Shown here piece by piece: positions 1 through 8,846 of a stretch of DNA of 64,000 nt. The stretch is from Xanthomonas hortorum pv. cynarae. GTDB lineage: Bacteria; Pseudomonadota; Gammaproteobacteria; Xanthomonadales; Xanthomonadaceae. The notes beneath the pieces were generated by a model. That model did not search any database, was not told the origin of the DNA, and saw only the letters and a list, made by a program, of their open reading frames with translations. Both the position numbers and the translations under genes were made by a program. Position 1 is the stretch's first letter, and each line of letters opens with the position of its first letter. The DNA is taken from assembly GCF_002939985.1 (NCBI RefSeq), contig NZ_MDFM01000018.1:1-64000 (forward strand), read 5' to 3'.

Positions 1-157
1 CGTCGGAGATATCGGTTGGATATGGCTTACGAGGCTTCATCCGTATACGTTATCGTGACAAGGGCAAAGTTCATAACACGCTCTAGAGCAGGTCCATCGG
101 CAACCATTAATACCTGAGCGTTGACCACAGCGCCGGGCAGTCGAATGTCACCCGTTG

Positions 158-179
158 GTCGAGGGCGCGATGCCCTCAC
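158..179. repeat. Palindromic end module of intergenic repeat
   Basis: A perfect 6-bp stem (gagggc/gccctc) with a 5-base loop lies just past the stop codon of the M28 peptidase. The same 22-base module occurs in opposite orientation at 2894-2915 and 32019-32040, where it closes a longer composite repeat. It could act as a transcript-end hairpin for the peptidase gene, but no T-run follows it. The rest of positions 1-157 shows no gene I can support. Confidence 0.6.
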
Positions 180-189
180 CATTGCGCGC

Positions 190-1851
190 TTACTTGCGCG
201 CTGCATCGCTCTTGTCACGGATCGCCTTGAACTCCGAGCCGTCCTGCCAGCTCGGCCACTGCCGGCCATTGGCCAGCGCCACGCCCACGTCGTAGACCAG
301 CGTGGTGTCGGCCGCGTGGCCGCTGGCATCCCACTGCGGGGTCCAGCGATCGCAGGGCTGGTGATAGCACTCGGCAAAGTATTTATCGCGCAGCGCCTTG
401 CCGGCCGCCACACCGCCTTCGAGCATGTCCAGACCGGGGCCTGCAGTAATCGCCGGCACACCCATGCGTGCGAACGCGAAATGATCGGCGCGGTAGAAGA
501 AACCCGCTTCCAGATTCGGATCCGGCGAATAGCTGCGTCCACGCGCCTTGGCGGCCTGTTCCAACTCGCCTTCCAGCGAGACGCGTCCACGTCCCCACGA
601 GGCGATATCGCGGGTGAGGCCATCCGGGCTGAACATCTCCATGTTGAGCACGGCCACGGTCTTGTCCAACGGCGCCAGCGGATGCGCGGCGTAATAGTTG
701 GCGCCAAGCAGGCCCTTTTCTTCCGCTGTCAACGCGATGAAATACAGCGTGCGCTGCGGCTGGGGGCCGGCCGCGAACACGCGTGCCAGTTCCAGCACGC
801 TGGCCACGCCGGTGGCGTTGTCCACTGCGCCACGACGCACGGTGTCGCCGCCGGCATCGGCCTTGCCCACACCGAAGGCATCCCAGTGCGCGGAGAAGAT
901 CACCGTCTCGTCCGGATGCTGGCTGCCGGTGAGCTTGGCCACCACGTTATGGGTGACCACGCGCTCGCGCTTGAGCTTGAAGTCCACCGACAGCTTGGCA
1001 TCGCCCAACACGATCGGCGCGAAATCGCGCTGCTGCGCACGCTGCTTGGCCTGCGCAAAATCCAGCCCGACGCGCTGGAACAGCGACACCGCCAACGCCT
1101 GCTGCATCCAGCCGCGCACCGGCACATGCTGCGCCTTCGCATCGGCATCGCTGCGTTCGATATCGAACAACGGCGACAGGCCCGAACTCTGCACCGTCGC
1201 CCAGCCATACGCGGCCGGCGCGGTCTCGTGCACGATCAACACACCGGCAGCGCCGCGGCGCGCAGCTTCTTCGTACTTGTAGGTCCAGCGGCCGTAGTAG
1301 GTGACCGCCTTGCCATCGAATGCGCCAGGCTGCAGTGCTTCGAAGTCGGCATCGTTGATCAGCACCACCGCGATCTTGCCGTGCAGGTCCACGCCCTTGT
1401 AGTCGTCCCACTGCCGCTCCGGGGCGCTGATGCCGTAGCCGACGAACACCAGCGGTGCATTTTTCAAGGCCACCGCATCCAGCGGACGCAGACTTTGCAA
1501 GGTCACATCGGTGCCATTGACCAGGGTCTGGGTCTTGCCGCCGACACGCAAGCTGGCGCGCACCGGGCCATCCACCTGCGCGCGTACCAACGGTACTGCC
1601 TGGGTCCAACCGCCCTGCTCGCCGCCCGGCTGCAGGCCTGCCGTCTTGAACTGCTCGACCAGGTAATCCACGGTGCGCTGCTCACCGGCACTGGCCGGCG
1701 CGCGCCCTTCGAATTCATCCGATGCCAGCAGGCGCACATGCCGCGACAGCGCCTCGGCATCGATGCCGCCGCCGGGCAGATCGTTGGCGGCCTGCGCCAC
1801 GCCTCCCACAAACAGGCAGGCGGACAACAACAGGATGCGCATCGGATTCAC
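190..1851 (-). CDS. Secreted M28-family zinc aminopeptidase with PA domain
   Basis: This is an exported zinc exopeptidase of the M28 family. An N-terminal signal peptide (MRILLLSACLF, cleavage near AQA) is followed by a protease-associated insert and a C-terminal catalytic domain. The metal and catalytic motifs are visible in order: FSAHWDAFG, GAVDNATGVA, TAEEKGLLGA and YRADHFAFA. The frame is open further upstream to 1983, but the hydrophobic leader begins at ATG 1842. GTG 1851 has an AAGG at good spacing, so I start there; 1842 is the alternative. It stands alone on the minus strand, with repeats on both sides. Its role is probably periplasmic or extracellular peptide degradation. Confidence 0.88.
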   Translation of the reverse strand: MNPMRILLLSACLFVGGVAQAANDLPGGGIDAEALSRHVRLLASDEFEGRAPASAGEQRTVDYLVEQFKTAGLQPGGEQGGWTQAVPLVRAQVDGPVRASLRVGGKTQTLVNGTDVTLQSLRPLDAVALKNAPLVFVGYGISAPERQWDDYKGVDLHGKIAVVLINDADFEALQPGAFDGKAVTYYGRWTYKYEEAARRGAAGVLIVHETAPAAYGWATVQSSGLSPLFDIERSDADAKAQHVPVRGWMQQALAVSLFQRVGLDFAQAKQRAQQRDFAPIVLGDAKLSVDFKLKRERVVTHNVVAKLTGSQHPDETVIFSAHWDAFGVGKADAGGDTVRRGAVDNATGVASVLELARVFAAGPQPQRTLYFIALTAEEKGLLGANYYAAHPLAPLDKTVAVLNMEMFSPDGLTRDIASWGRGRVSLEGELEQAAKARGRSYSPDPNLEAGFFYRADHFAFARMGVPAITAGPGLDMLEGGVAAGKALRDKYFAECYHQPCDRWTPQWDASGHAADTTLVYDVGVALANGRQWPSWQDGSEFKAIRDKSDAARK

Positions 1852-2112
1852 GGGGTGGCCTTGCAACAGATAGATGACACACAGTTTACAAGCGTGCGGC
1901 CGACACCGGAGCGCTAGGACACGAGAATGCATTCGATCGCATGGACTGCATGCCTTGCTAAAGCGCGGGAGGCGTTTTTTCATTGAAGCCAGCGCGCAGG
2001 CAGCGTTATCGAGAATGTCTCATTGCGCCAGACGCCGATGAAACAGATCACGCGCAACATTTTTTCCTACGGTGTGGATGCGTCGTGGGCAGAGCGGCTG
2101 AGCTGCGGCTTG

Positions 2113-2699
2113 GCTGCAGGGCCCTTGCCCGCCCACCATCGCAGGACACGCCGCAAGTACATCCATGTAGGCTCTTACGCGGCATCCATGCCGCGTAAGG
2201 TCCCGCGACGGTGGGCAGGCAAGGACCAGTCGAGATGGTCGGTATGCATGGCTATTCGAAATCCCGCTTATCGTGGGAGTGATTGGACACTGCGGATAGA
2301 GCAGTTGCAGAGCGATTGATCTGCCGCTTTGCTGCAGGGCCCTTGCCCGCCCACCATCGCAGGACACGCCGCAAGTACGTCCATGTAGGCTCTTACGCGG
2401 CATCCATGCCGCGTAAGGTCCCGCGACGGTGGGCAGGCAAGGACCAGTCGAGATGGTCGGTGTGCATGGCTGTTCGAAATCCCGCTTATCGTGGAAGTGA
2501 TTGGACACTGCGGATAGAGCAGTTGCAGAGCCATTGATCTGCCGCTTTGCTGCAGGGCCCTTGCCCGCCTACCATCGCGGGACACGCCGCAAGTACGTCC
2601 GTGTAGGCTCTTACGCGGCATCCATGCCGCGTAAGGTCCCGCGACGGTGGGCGGGCAAGGACCCGTCGAGATGGTCGGTGCGCATGGTTGCAAGCAACG
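2113..2699. repeat. Three tandem 218-bp repeat units
   Basis: Near-identical units start at 2113, 2331 and 2549, exactly 218 bases apart; the third is incomplete and passes into a different tail. Each unit has long inverted arms (about 23 bases, from ttgcccgcccacc to ggtgggcaggcaagg) around an inner palindrome, cttacgcggcat/atgccgcgtaag. Each could form a two-tier hairpin. No plausible protein is encoded: the short open frames here are produced by the repeats. Confidence 0.88.
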
Positions 2700-2915
2700 C
2701 ATGACGTGTGTTTTCGGATAACGCCGCGGCGATCAGCTTCGCAACGCAATACGCAACGCGATCACAGGCAGGCTTTCACCCAATCACCGACCAACTTTAT
2801 GGTGCGGTGTCCTCACCGATTGCGGGACCGTGTGGCGGCATGGATGCCGCCACCGAGCCTACATGGACGTACTTGCGGCGTGTCCCGCGAGCGGTGAGGG
2901 CATCGCGCCCTCGAC
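2549..2915. repeat. Composite intergenic repeat element, copy 1
   Basis: This 367-base element matches positions 31673-32040 along its whole length, in the same orientation. It contains the first hairpin module shared with the tandem array, about 130 bases of spacer, a perfect 10-bp stem (gtggcggcat/atgccgccac) and the closing gagggc/gccctc hairpin. A 31-base core (2580-2610) reappears inverted inside the same element at 2855-2885. The remaining gap to 3102 shows nothing coding. It may be a non-autonomous mobile or REP-like element; no transposase is nearby. Confidence 0.85.
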
Positions 2916-3102
2916 CAGCCAAGTTTCGGTGCATGGTTGCGAGCAGTGCGCGTTGCGCTGCGGTCTGATTGGCTCTTTTCGATGCGAGCAACGTCACTGC
3001 CGTCCCCGACATCACTTCACTTGTCAACCAAGGCGAGTGCGGCCAACACGTTGCAGCCACCGATACAGCGTTCAAGCGATTTTGTCAGCCGCTTCAAGCG
3101 CG

Positions 3103-4047
3103 CTAACTCGTCCGCGTTGTGCGATCCATCCAGCACGCCAGGCCCTGCGCGTTGAGTTCGATATCGGTGGCCAGCAGCTGCGCCACGCTCGCATCGTCCA
3201 GGCGGCAACCGTGCAGGCGGGCGCGCTCCAGATACAGCTCACTCAACGCCGCCACCATGCAGCGATGGCGGTCCGCACGCTGTGCGCAGCTCACTGCAAT
3301 GGCGGTCATCGCATGGATCTGCTCGATCAACGCCTGCGCCAACGGCTCCGGCGATGTGACGCGCCCGTAATGGGTCAGATACATCGCGGCCGGCGCGGTC
3401 TCCATCAGCCGCGCGATCGAGTGCAGCATCGCTTCCGGCTCGAACTGCACCGGTGAAGAGGTTGGCAGGATGAAGGCGCCTTGTGCGCTATCGAGCTGGC
3501 GATACGACAAGCCGAAGGTGTCGCCAGTGAACCAGCTGCGGCTGCGTGCATCCCACACGCACAGATGATGCCGCGCGTGCCCGGGCGTCTCGATCGTGCG
3601 CAGCGCGCGCTCGCCCAGCATCACGGTCTGCCCATCGGCTGCTTCCACCACCCGCTCGGCGGGCACCGGCACGATGGCGCCATAACTGCGCGCCATCTCC
3701 GCCTCGCCGTACACCGCGGTGGCACCGGCAATCAGCCGGGTGGGATCGATCATGTGCGGCGCGCCGCGCGGATGCACCAGCACGCGCGCATTGGGCAGGT
3801 GCTGCAGCAAGGCACCCGCGCCACCGGCGTGATCCAGATGCACATGGGTCAGGATCAACCACTCCACCTGCGCAGGCGTCAGCCCGGCCGAGTGCAACGC
3901 AGCCAGCATGTGCGGCACCGACAGCGAGGTACCGCAATCGACAAAGGCGCCACGTTGCGCCTCGACGATCAGGTACGCCGCATCGAACTGCACACCGCCA
4001 AAGCCGGTATCGATGGTCTGGATGCTGGAATCGGCTGTCGCTGTCAT
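3103..4047 (-). CDS. Metallo-beta-lactamase-fold hydrolase
   Basis: This is a 314-residue protein of the MBL-fold superfamily, in the glyoxalase II-like branch. The zinc motif THVHLDHAGG is near residue 90, followed by TPGHARHH and FTGDTFGL, which supply the second histidine and the bridging aspartate. The C-terminal third is helical with no recognisable motif. I start at ATG 4047, because the upstream 30 codons of open frame look non-coding. There is no signal peptide, so it is likely cytoplasmic. The substrate cannot be inferred. It lies 58 bases downstream of trpS on the same strand and may be cotranscribed with it. Confidence 0.87.
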   Translation of the reverse strand: MTATADSSIQTIDTGFGGVQFDAAYLIVEAQRGAFVDCGTSLSVPHMLAALHSAGLTPAQVEWLILTHVHLDHAGGAGALLQHLPNARVLVHPRGAPHMIDPTRLIAGATAVYGEAEMARSYGAIVPVPAERVVEAADGQTVMLGERALRTIETPGHARHHLCVWDARSRSWFTGDTFGLSYRQLDSAQGAFILPTSSPVQFEPEAMLHSIARLMETAPAAMYLTHYGRVTSPEPLAQALIEQIHAMTAIAVSCAQRADRHRCMVAALSELYLERARLHGCRLDDASVAQLLATDIELNAQGLACWMDRTTRTS

Positions 4048-4105
4048 TCCTACCCCACGCCTACCCGAGAAACCACAGTGTAGGCGCAGGGCTCCATGCG
4101 TGTTG

Positions 4106-5395
4106 TTAGGCCTCGCGCAACACACGCATTGCGGCAAGGATCACGTCTGTATTCACCTGCGCATGCACGCCCGGCAATTGCAGATCACTGGCCTGCTCGG
4201 CCTGTTTCAAGCGTGCAATCAACTGGCCCGCATCGCGCGGCGAGGCGAAGCCATCGCTCTGCAGCAGCAACGCACCGGCGCCATCGTTCAACTTGAAGTA
4301 GAACTGCCCGTCGCTCTCGCGATATTGCTTGAACACCGGCGGGGCGACTTTTTCGTCTGCGTCCACGGACGTCGTCGCGGCCTGACTGGAGAGATCGCGC
4401 AGACCCACCGCAGCGCGCAGTTCGGCCAGAAACGGCGTGGCGTAGCGCGCGCGCAGACGTGCGCCACCGGCGCGCAGAATCGCCTCGATCTTCGCCGGCT
4501 CGGCCATCAGCGCCTCATAGCGCGTGCGCAGCGGCGTAATTTCCTGGTCGATCCGCTCGAACAGCTGCTGCTTGGCATCGCCCCAGCCGATGCCATCGGC
4601 AAAGGCCTGCGCAAATGCAGCCGTTTCCTGCGGCGTGGCGAAGGCCTGATACAACTGGAACAGGGCAGAACCCTGCGTGTCCTTGGCTTCGCCGGGCGCG
4701 CGCGAATCGGTGAGGATGGAGAACACCAGCTTGCGCAGTTCCTCGCGTGGGGCGAACAGCGGAATCGTATTGCCGTAGCTCTTGCTCATCTTGCGGCCGT
4801 CCAGGCCTGGCAACGTGGACACCTGCTCGTCGATCACCGCCTCGGGCAAGGTGAAAAAGTCGCGGCCATACACATGATTGAAGCGCTGGGCGAAATCGCG
4901 CGCCATCTCGATATGCTGGATCTGGTCGCGTCCCACCGGCACCTTGTGCGCGTTGAAGATCAGGATGTCCGCCGCCATCAGCACCGGGTACATGAACAAG
5001 CCGGCGCTCACGCCCGCGTCCTCGTCCTCGCCCTCGGCGCGGTTCTTGTCCACCGCCGCCTTGTAGGCATGCGCGCGGTTGAGGATGCCCTTGCCGGCCA
5101 CGCAGGTGAGCAGCCATAGCAACTCGGTGGTCTCCGGCACATCGGACTGGCGATAGAACCACACCGTTTCCGGGTCCAGGCCGCAGGCCAGCCAGCTGGC
5201 GGCGATCTCCAGCGTGGAGCGCTGCGTCCGCGCCGGGTCCTGCGCCTTGATCAAGCTGTGCAGGTCGGCCAGGAAATAGAAGCTCTCCGCATCGGCGCCG
5301 GCGCTGGCCTGGATCGCCGGGCGGATCGCACCGACATAATTGCCCAGGTGCGGGGTGCCGGAGGTGGTGATGCCGGTAAGGACGCGAGTGGTCAT
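4106..5395 (-). CDS. trpS: Tryptophan--tRNA ligase
   Basis: This is a class I aminoacyl-tRNA synthetase that charges tRNA-Trp. The HIGH-equivalent motif is TSGTPHLGNY at residues 10-19, and KMSKSYGN follows near residue 200. At about 429 residues it is the long TrpS form seen in several proteobacteria, with an extended C-terminal region, rather than the roughly 330-residue form. ATG 5395 starts directly before the conserved MTTRVLTGITTSG; a second in-frame ATG lies at 5401. It is an essential cytoplasmic enzyme. Confidence 0.95.
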   Translation of the reverse strand: MTTRVLTGITTSGTPHLGNYVGAIRPAIQASAGADAESFYFLADLHSLIKAQDPARTQRSTLEIAASWLACGLDPETVWFYRQSDVPETTELLWLLTCVAGKGILNRAHAYKAAVDKNRAEGEDEDAGVSAGLFMYPVLMAADILIFNAHKVPVGRDQIQHIEMARDFAQRFNHVYGRDFFTLPEAVIDEQVSTLPGLDGRKMSKSYGNTIPLFAPREELRKLVFSILTDSRAPGEAKDTQGSALFQLYQAFATPQETAAFAQAFADGIGWGDAKQQLFERIDQEITPLRTRYEALMAEPAKIEAILRAGGARLRARYATPFLAELRAAVGLRDLSSQAATTSVDADEKVAPPVFKQYRESDGQFYFKLNDGAGALLLQSDGFASPRDAGQLIARLKQAEQASDLQLPGVHAQVNTDVILAAMRVLREA

Positions 5396-5491
5396 CTGCA
5401 TGAAGGCCAGGAAGTCAGCGCACAAGTTTAGCGGTTCCGTGCACCGGGCATGGACGCGCCGGTTTTGCATGCGTTATTCCTGGCCGCAGAC

Positions 5492-5519
5492 GCAAAACGG
5501 GCCGCATCAGGCGGCCCGT
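5492..5519 (-). terminator. Rho-independent terminator of csbD
   Basis: Read on the minus strand, a 9-bp perfect stem (acgggccgc/gcggcccgt, 5-base loop) is followed by TTTTGCG. It lies 50 bases past the csbD stop codon. Confidence 0.75.
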
Positions 5520-5568
5520 CGTGTGCAGCTGTCGCTCACTTCATCGCATGAGCGCCCTTGCGGATGGC

Positions 5569-5778
5569 TCAGGTGTCGTCGCGCAGCGACTTTTCGAAGG
5601 CGCGCACTTCAGTCTGGGCGCGATCGCGATCCCAGCCGTAGCGCTCCTGAAGCTTGCCCTGCAGATACTCGGCGTTGCCTTCGGCGATCTTGAAATCGTC
5701 GTCGGTCAGGTCGCCCCACTTGGCCTGCGCCTTGCCTTTGAGTTGGGTCCACTTACCGGAAATGATGTCAGTGTTCAT
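5569..5778 (-). CDS. CsbD-family stress-response protein
   Basis: This is a 69-residue hydrophilic protein. It has the CsbD pattern: a start like [18 protein letters not shown], then [10 protein letters not shown] and an acidic, helical C-terminus containing [11 protein letters not shown]. CsbD proteins are small, abundant general-stress proteins of unknown biochemical activity. ATG 5778 has GGAG nine bases upstream. It has its own terminator and sits next to two entericidin-like lipoproteins on the same strand, forming a small stress-related group. Confidence 0.9.
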   Translation of the reverse strand: MNTDIISGKWTQLKGKAQAKWGDLTDDDFKIAEGNAEYLQGKLQERYGWDRDRAQTEVRAFEKSLRDDT

Positions 5779-5972
5779 GCGTTGACTCCGCTTGATGCGG
5801 CCGCGATTGACCGTGGCGTCAGGTTGCCGATGGACGCGTTCGCTGCAGATCAAAAGCTGTCAAACCCAGACTCACCGCACTGAACGGTCGCTTACGCTTG
5901 CGGTGCACGCGGCGCATGTCGATACACGCAGAACTGGCGCGTCGAACGCAGCAGTTCCCGCAAACATAGGCG

Positions 5973-6002
5973 AAAAAAAACGGGCCGTGCGGCCCGTTTT
6001 TT
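5973..6002 (-). terminator. Strong bidirectional-type terminator after entericidin gene
   Basis: The stem cgggccg/cggcccg with a 2-base loop is flanked by eight A on the left and six T on the right, so it would work in both directions. It lies 18 bases beyond the minus-strand entericidin gene that stops at 6020. Confidence 0.85.
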
Positions 6003-6019
6003 AAGCATGCAGCGCTAGA

Positions 6020-6154
6020 TCACTTGCGCGCAGCGTCTTCCACTTTCTCGCCAGCGCCCTGCACGTCCTTGCCAGCACCTGCGACGGTGTTGCAACCCGC
6101 CAGCATACCGACCGAAAACACCGACAGCACCAGCAGCATAATTGCACGCTTCAT
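6020..6154 (-). CDS. Entericidin A/B-family small lipoprotein
   Basis: This encodes 44 residues: MKRAIMLLVLSVFSVG, a lipobox MLAGC, then NTVAGAGKDVQGAGEKVED. That is the entericidin pattern of a short lipidated, glycine/lysine-rich amphipathic helix. GGAG lies eight bases before ATG 6154. Entericidins are cell-envelope lipoproteins linked to stationary-phase lysis in enteric bacteria; here only the family can be claimed. A paralogue lies immediately upstream (6233-6385), and a strong terminator follows. The gene is short enough to be missed by automatic calling. Confidence 0.9.
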   Translation of the reverse strand: MKRAIMLLVLSVFSVGMLAGCNTVAGAGKDVQGAGEKVEDAARK

Positions 6155-6232
6155 AACAAACTCCTTCGTGGGTAAACGGCGACGTGCCGCAGATCAATCA
6201 ATTCGAACAACAAGATCAAACAAAACCTGGAA

Positions 6233-6385
6233 TCAGCACTTGCCGTCGCTGCAATTATCGGTCTTCTTTTCGACCTTCTCACCTGCGCCCTGCATGTCCT
6301 TGCCGGCGCCGGCCATGGTGTTGCAGCCAGTCATCACGCCAGCCGAAAACAGGCCTAGCACCATCAGTGTCAGCAGTCGCTTCAT
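6233..6385 (-). CDS. Entericidin-like lipoprotein with cysteine tail
   Basis: This encodes 50 residues: MKRLLTLMVLGLFSAG, lipobox VMTGC, then NTMAGAGKDMQGAGEKVEKK, clearly paralogous to the gene at 6020-6154. It differs in carrying a C-terminal extension TDNCSDGKC with two cysteines that could form a small loop or bind metal. GAGGAAG six bases ahead supports ATG 6385. Tandem duplication probably produced the pair; 78 bases separate the stop of this gene from the start of the next. Confidence 0.88.
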   Translation of the reverse strand: MKRLLTLMVLGLFSAGVMTGCNTMAGAGKDMQGAGEKVEKKTDNCSDGKC

Positions 6386-6494
6386 CGGTCTTCCTCAGTT
6401 CTGCATTCGGTGCCAACGCACCGCGCTTGGCGCCAAATCTGACTGCGTGGCCGTGGATTTGATGTGAACGTGGCGCGCCGCGTTCAGCAATCGA

Positions 6495-7418
6495 TCAATC
6501 TCGCATCAGCGTGGACTTGCCGAACAGGCTCTCCACCAGATCCACCGCCAGCTCGGCGGTCGCGTTGCGGTTGTCCAGCACCGGATTGAGTTCGACGATG
6601 TCCAGCGACCCCATACGCCCGGTGTCGGCAATCATCTCCATCACCAGCTGCGCCTCGCGGTAGTTGGGACCACCGGGCACGGTGGTGCCAACGCCCGGCG
6701 CGATGCTGGGGTCGAGGAAGTCCACATCGAAGCTCACGTGTAAATGGGTGTCCGCGCTCATGCCCTGCAAGGCGGTCTCCATGGTGCGCTTCATGCCGGC
6801 CTCGTCGATGTAGCGCATGTCGTAGACATCGATGCGGTGCTGCTTGATCAGGCGTTTCTCCTCCGGGTCCACCGAGCGGATGCCGATCTGCCGCACCTGC
6901 TCGGGCAGCAGGGCCGGCGCGCTGCCGCCCAGATGGGTCAGCGCCTGCGGGCCCAGCCCGCACAGGCAGGCCACCGGCATGCCGTGCACGTTGCCCGATG
7001 GCGTCACCTCGCTGGTATTGAAATCCGAATGCGCATCCAGCCACAGCACCCGTAGCGGGCGCCCCTGTTCGCGGCAGTACTTGGCCACCGCCGTGATCGA
7101 ACCGATGCCCAGGCAGTGGTCGCCGCCGAGCATGATCGGCATGCGCCCGGCGCATAGTTCAGCGTAGCTGGCGTCCATCAGCGCCTGGTTCCAGGCCACT
7201 ACTTCGTCCAGATGCCGGTAGCCGGCCTGCGGGGCCAGCCAGGGATTGCGCGGGCCATCCAGATTGCCCAGGTCGCGCACCTCCACCCCGCGGCCGATCA
7301 AGGCCTCCTGCAAGCCGGCGATGCGCAGCGCCTCAGGCCCCATCCGCGCGCCACGGTGGCCGGCGCCGATGTCGGTGGGAACGCCAATCAGGGAAACCGG
7401 CAGGTACTGCGTCGCCAT
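6495..7418 (-). CDS. rocF: Arginase
   Basis: This is a 307-residue binuclear manganese hydrolase that converts arginine to ornithine and urea. The family motifs are all present: GGDHCLGIGS near residue 97, DAHSDFN, and SFDVDFLDPS. The length is normal for arginase. I start at ATG 7418, before TQYLPVSLIGVPTDIG, with GGAG ten bases upstream; the open frame continues upstream without coding character. It is a single minus-strand gene. A formiminoglutamase-type ureohydrolase is less likely because of the full arginase motif spacing. Confidence 0.92.
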   Translation of the reverse strand: MATQYLPVSLIGVPTDIGAGHRGARMGPEALRIAGLQEALIGRGVEVRDLGNLDGPRNPWLAPQAGYRHLDEVVAWNQALMDASYAELCAGRMPIMLGGDHCLGIGSITAVAKYCREQGRPLRVLWLDAHSDFNTSEVTPSGNVHGMPVACLCGLGPQALTHLGGSAPALLPEQVRQIGIRSVDPEEKRLIKQHRIDVYDMRYIDEAGMKRTMETALQGMSADTHLHVSFDVDFLDPSIAPGVGTTVPGGPNYREAQLVMEMIADTGRMGSLDIVELNPVLDNRNATAELAVDLVESLFGKSTLMRD

Positions 7419-7879
7419 GCATTGCTCCAGCATCGAGAAAGCGCTGAAGTCTAGTCGCCGGCTTGCGCACTGACGCGCGGCAGCGCAGCACAGCGCCCGG
7501 CCTGCGTCACCAATCACGCAATCGCATCTGCCACTGCAGCAATCCGAACAGCGGCCGATACACCGTAGCGGGCAAGCGTCGGGCAGATGCGGATGGCATG
7601 CGCAAAGGCTGCGGTGTCAGCGTGATCCAGCTCGGCCGGAGCATTACCGACCACCAGCCGCGTTCGCTTGTCAGCTGCGTCGAGAGGTTGATTGCTGCTT
7701 CACGTGACGTGGTTGGGCACTTTGTGGCGCATCTGTGCTTTGCGGAATGCGCCTGCCTGCCCGCACAGTTAGACCATGGCTGGAGATGCCGATGTCACTG
7801 TCTGCCCGCCAGCGCGGGTCATCAGTGCCATCGACAGGTTTTTTCATCGCGCAGCGCGTTTTGTACAGGGGAGAAGTTC
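7419..7879. other. Intergenic region, no gene found
   Basis: This 461-base divergent gap between the arginase and Roadblock genes must carry both promoters. The Roadblock reading frame stays open back to 7463, but the predicted peptide there has no protein-like character, and a good ribosome-binding site (ggggag) lies only before 7880. I see no clear hairpin or operator. Confidence 0.5.
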
Positions 7880-8332
7880 ATGCCGCATAACGCCGTCAAC
7901 CAGGTCGTCAAGGCTGCCGTGGGCGAGGTCGCGCGGGCGTCGCATCAGTACGATCTGCAGCGCATCGGCCGCGAGTTCGCGCAGACCATCGAGCGTGAGC
8001 CGGGCATCCGTTTGCTGATGCTGTCCACCGCCGACGGGCGCGCCATTACCGAGCAATCCAGTCTGGATGTGGACGGTCGCCGTCTGGCGGCGATGGCCAA
8101 TTCGTTTCTGACCCTGGGCGAGACCCTGGCGCGCGAATCCAGTCTGAGCGAGGCCGATTACGCCACCGTCAGCACCCGTGGCGGCCAGCTGGTGCTGATC
8201 CGCATTCGCGCCGACAAACCGCTGACACTCACGGCAATTGGCGGCCCACAGCTCAATGCCGCCGCACTGTTGTTCAACGCACGCGACTGCGCCGGCCGTC
8301 TGGCCAAGGCCATGGCGCAACCGGCGACCTGA
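7880..8332 (+). CDS. Roadblock/LC7-domain protein (MglB-like)
   Basis: This 150-residue protein has the Roadblock/LC7 profile: a helix, then EREPGIRLLMLSTADGR, LAAMANSFLTLGETLARE, and a C-terminal helix with AALLFNARDCAGRLAKAM. The family includes MglB, which acts on the MglA GTPase in polarity and gliding systems, and CvnB of actinobacterial conservons. GGGGAG precedes ATG 7880. It is the first gene of a four-gene plus-strand operon ending in a small GTPase. Its likely role is as GTPase-activating or scaffolding partner of that GTPase. Confidence 0.85.
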   Translation: MPHNAVNQVVKAAVGEVARASHQYDLQRIGREFAQTIEREPGIRLLMLSTADGRAITEQSSLDVDGRRLAAMANSFLTLGETLARESSLSEADYATVSTRGGQLVLIRIRADKPLTLTAIGGPQLNAAALLFNARDCAGRLAKAMAQPAT

Positions 8333-8395
8333 GGCTTGGCATTGTTCGTGCTTGCCTTTCGCGCACCCATTACTCACCGCTTGTAAGGACGTCCC

Positions 8396-8755
8396 GTGGC
8401 ACAACTCAATCTGGAACACCTGCATTCAATCGCCGGCTTCGTCGGTGCCGCGCTGGTCGATAGCGACAGCGGCATGGCACTGGGCATGACCGGCGGCACC
8501 GATCTCAACCTGGAACTGGCCGCCGCCGGCAATACCGAAGTGGTGCGCGCCAAGCGTCGCATCGCCGAGCAGCTCGGTCTAAACGACACCATCGAAGACA
8601 TCCTGATCACCCTGGCCCGCCAGTACCACCTGCTGCGTCCGCTGGAGAGCAACGGCACGCTGTTCTTGTACGTCGTGCTGGACCGCGCGAAGGCCAATCT
8701 GGCCATGGCCCGTCACGAGCTCAAGGCGTTCGAAAAGACCCTCGACTTCGGTTGA
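8396..8755 (+). CDS. Second Roadblock/LC7-like protein
   Basis: This 119-residue protein begins at GTG 8396, with TAAGGA just upstream. It reads as a short Roadblock-like fold: IAGFVGAALVDSDSGMALG, an acidic helix, then FLYVVLDRAKANLAMARHEL. It lies 63 bases behind the first Roadblock gene and belongs to the same operon. Having two Roadblock proteins beside one GTPase suggests a heteromeric regulator or two separate partners. The family assignment comes from the pattern, not from an alignment. Confidence 0.75.
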   Translation: MAQLNLEHLHSIAGFVGAALVDSDSGMALGMTGGTDLNLELAAAGNTEVVRAKRRIAEQLGLNDTIEDILITLARQYHLLRPLESNGTLFLYVVLDRAKANLAMARHELKAFEKTLDFG

Positions 8756-8846
8756 TGCCAACCTGGCGGCGCATGCGTCGCCTGTCCGGCCTGCCGGTCT
8801 GCACCGGCAGGCGTCGCACTCCAACGCGCCGATGCGGCGCCATGTC

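Noticed and set aside
121..1917. 598-codon plus-strand open frame opposite the M28 gene
   Set aside because: It is antisense to a gene with clear signal peptide and catalytic motifs and has no protein-like composition. Long antisense frames are normal at this GC content.
2113..2699. CRISPR array
   Set aside because: Unit length of 218 bases, near-identical throughout with no variable spacers, and no cas genes nearby.
2020..3208. Several 80-160-codon frames in the repeat block
   Set aside because: They are generated by the 218-bp repeat units in different frames and recur as shifted copies of each other.
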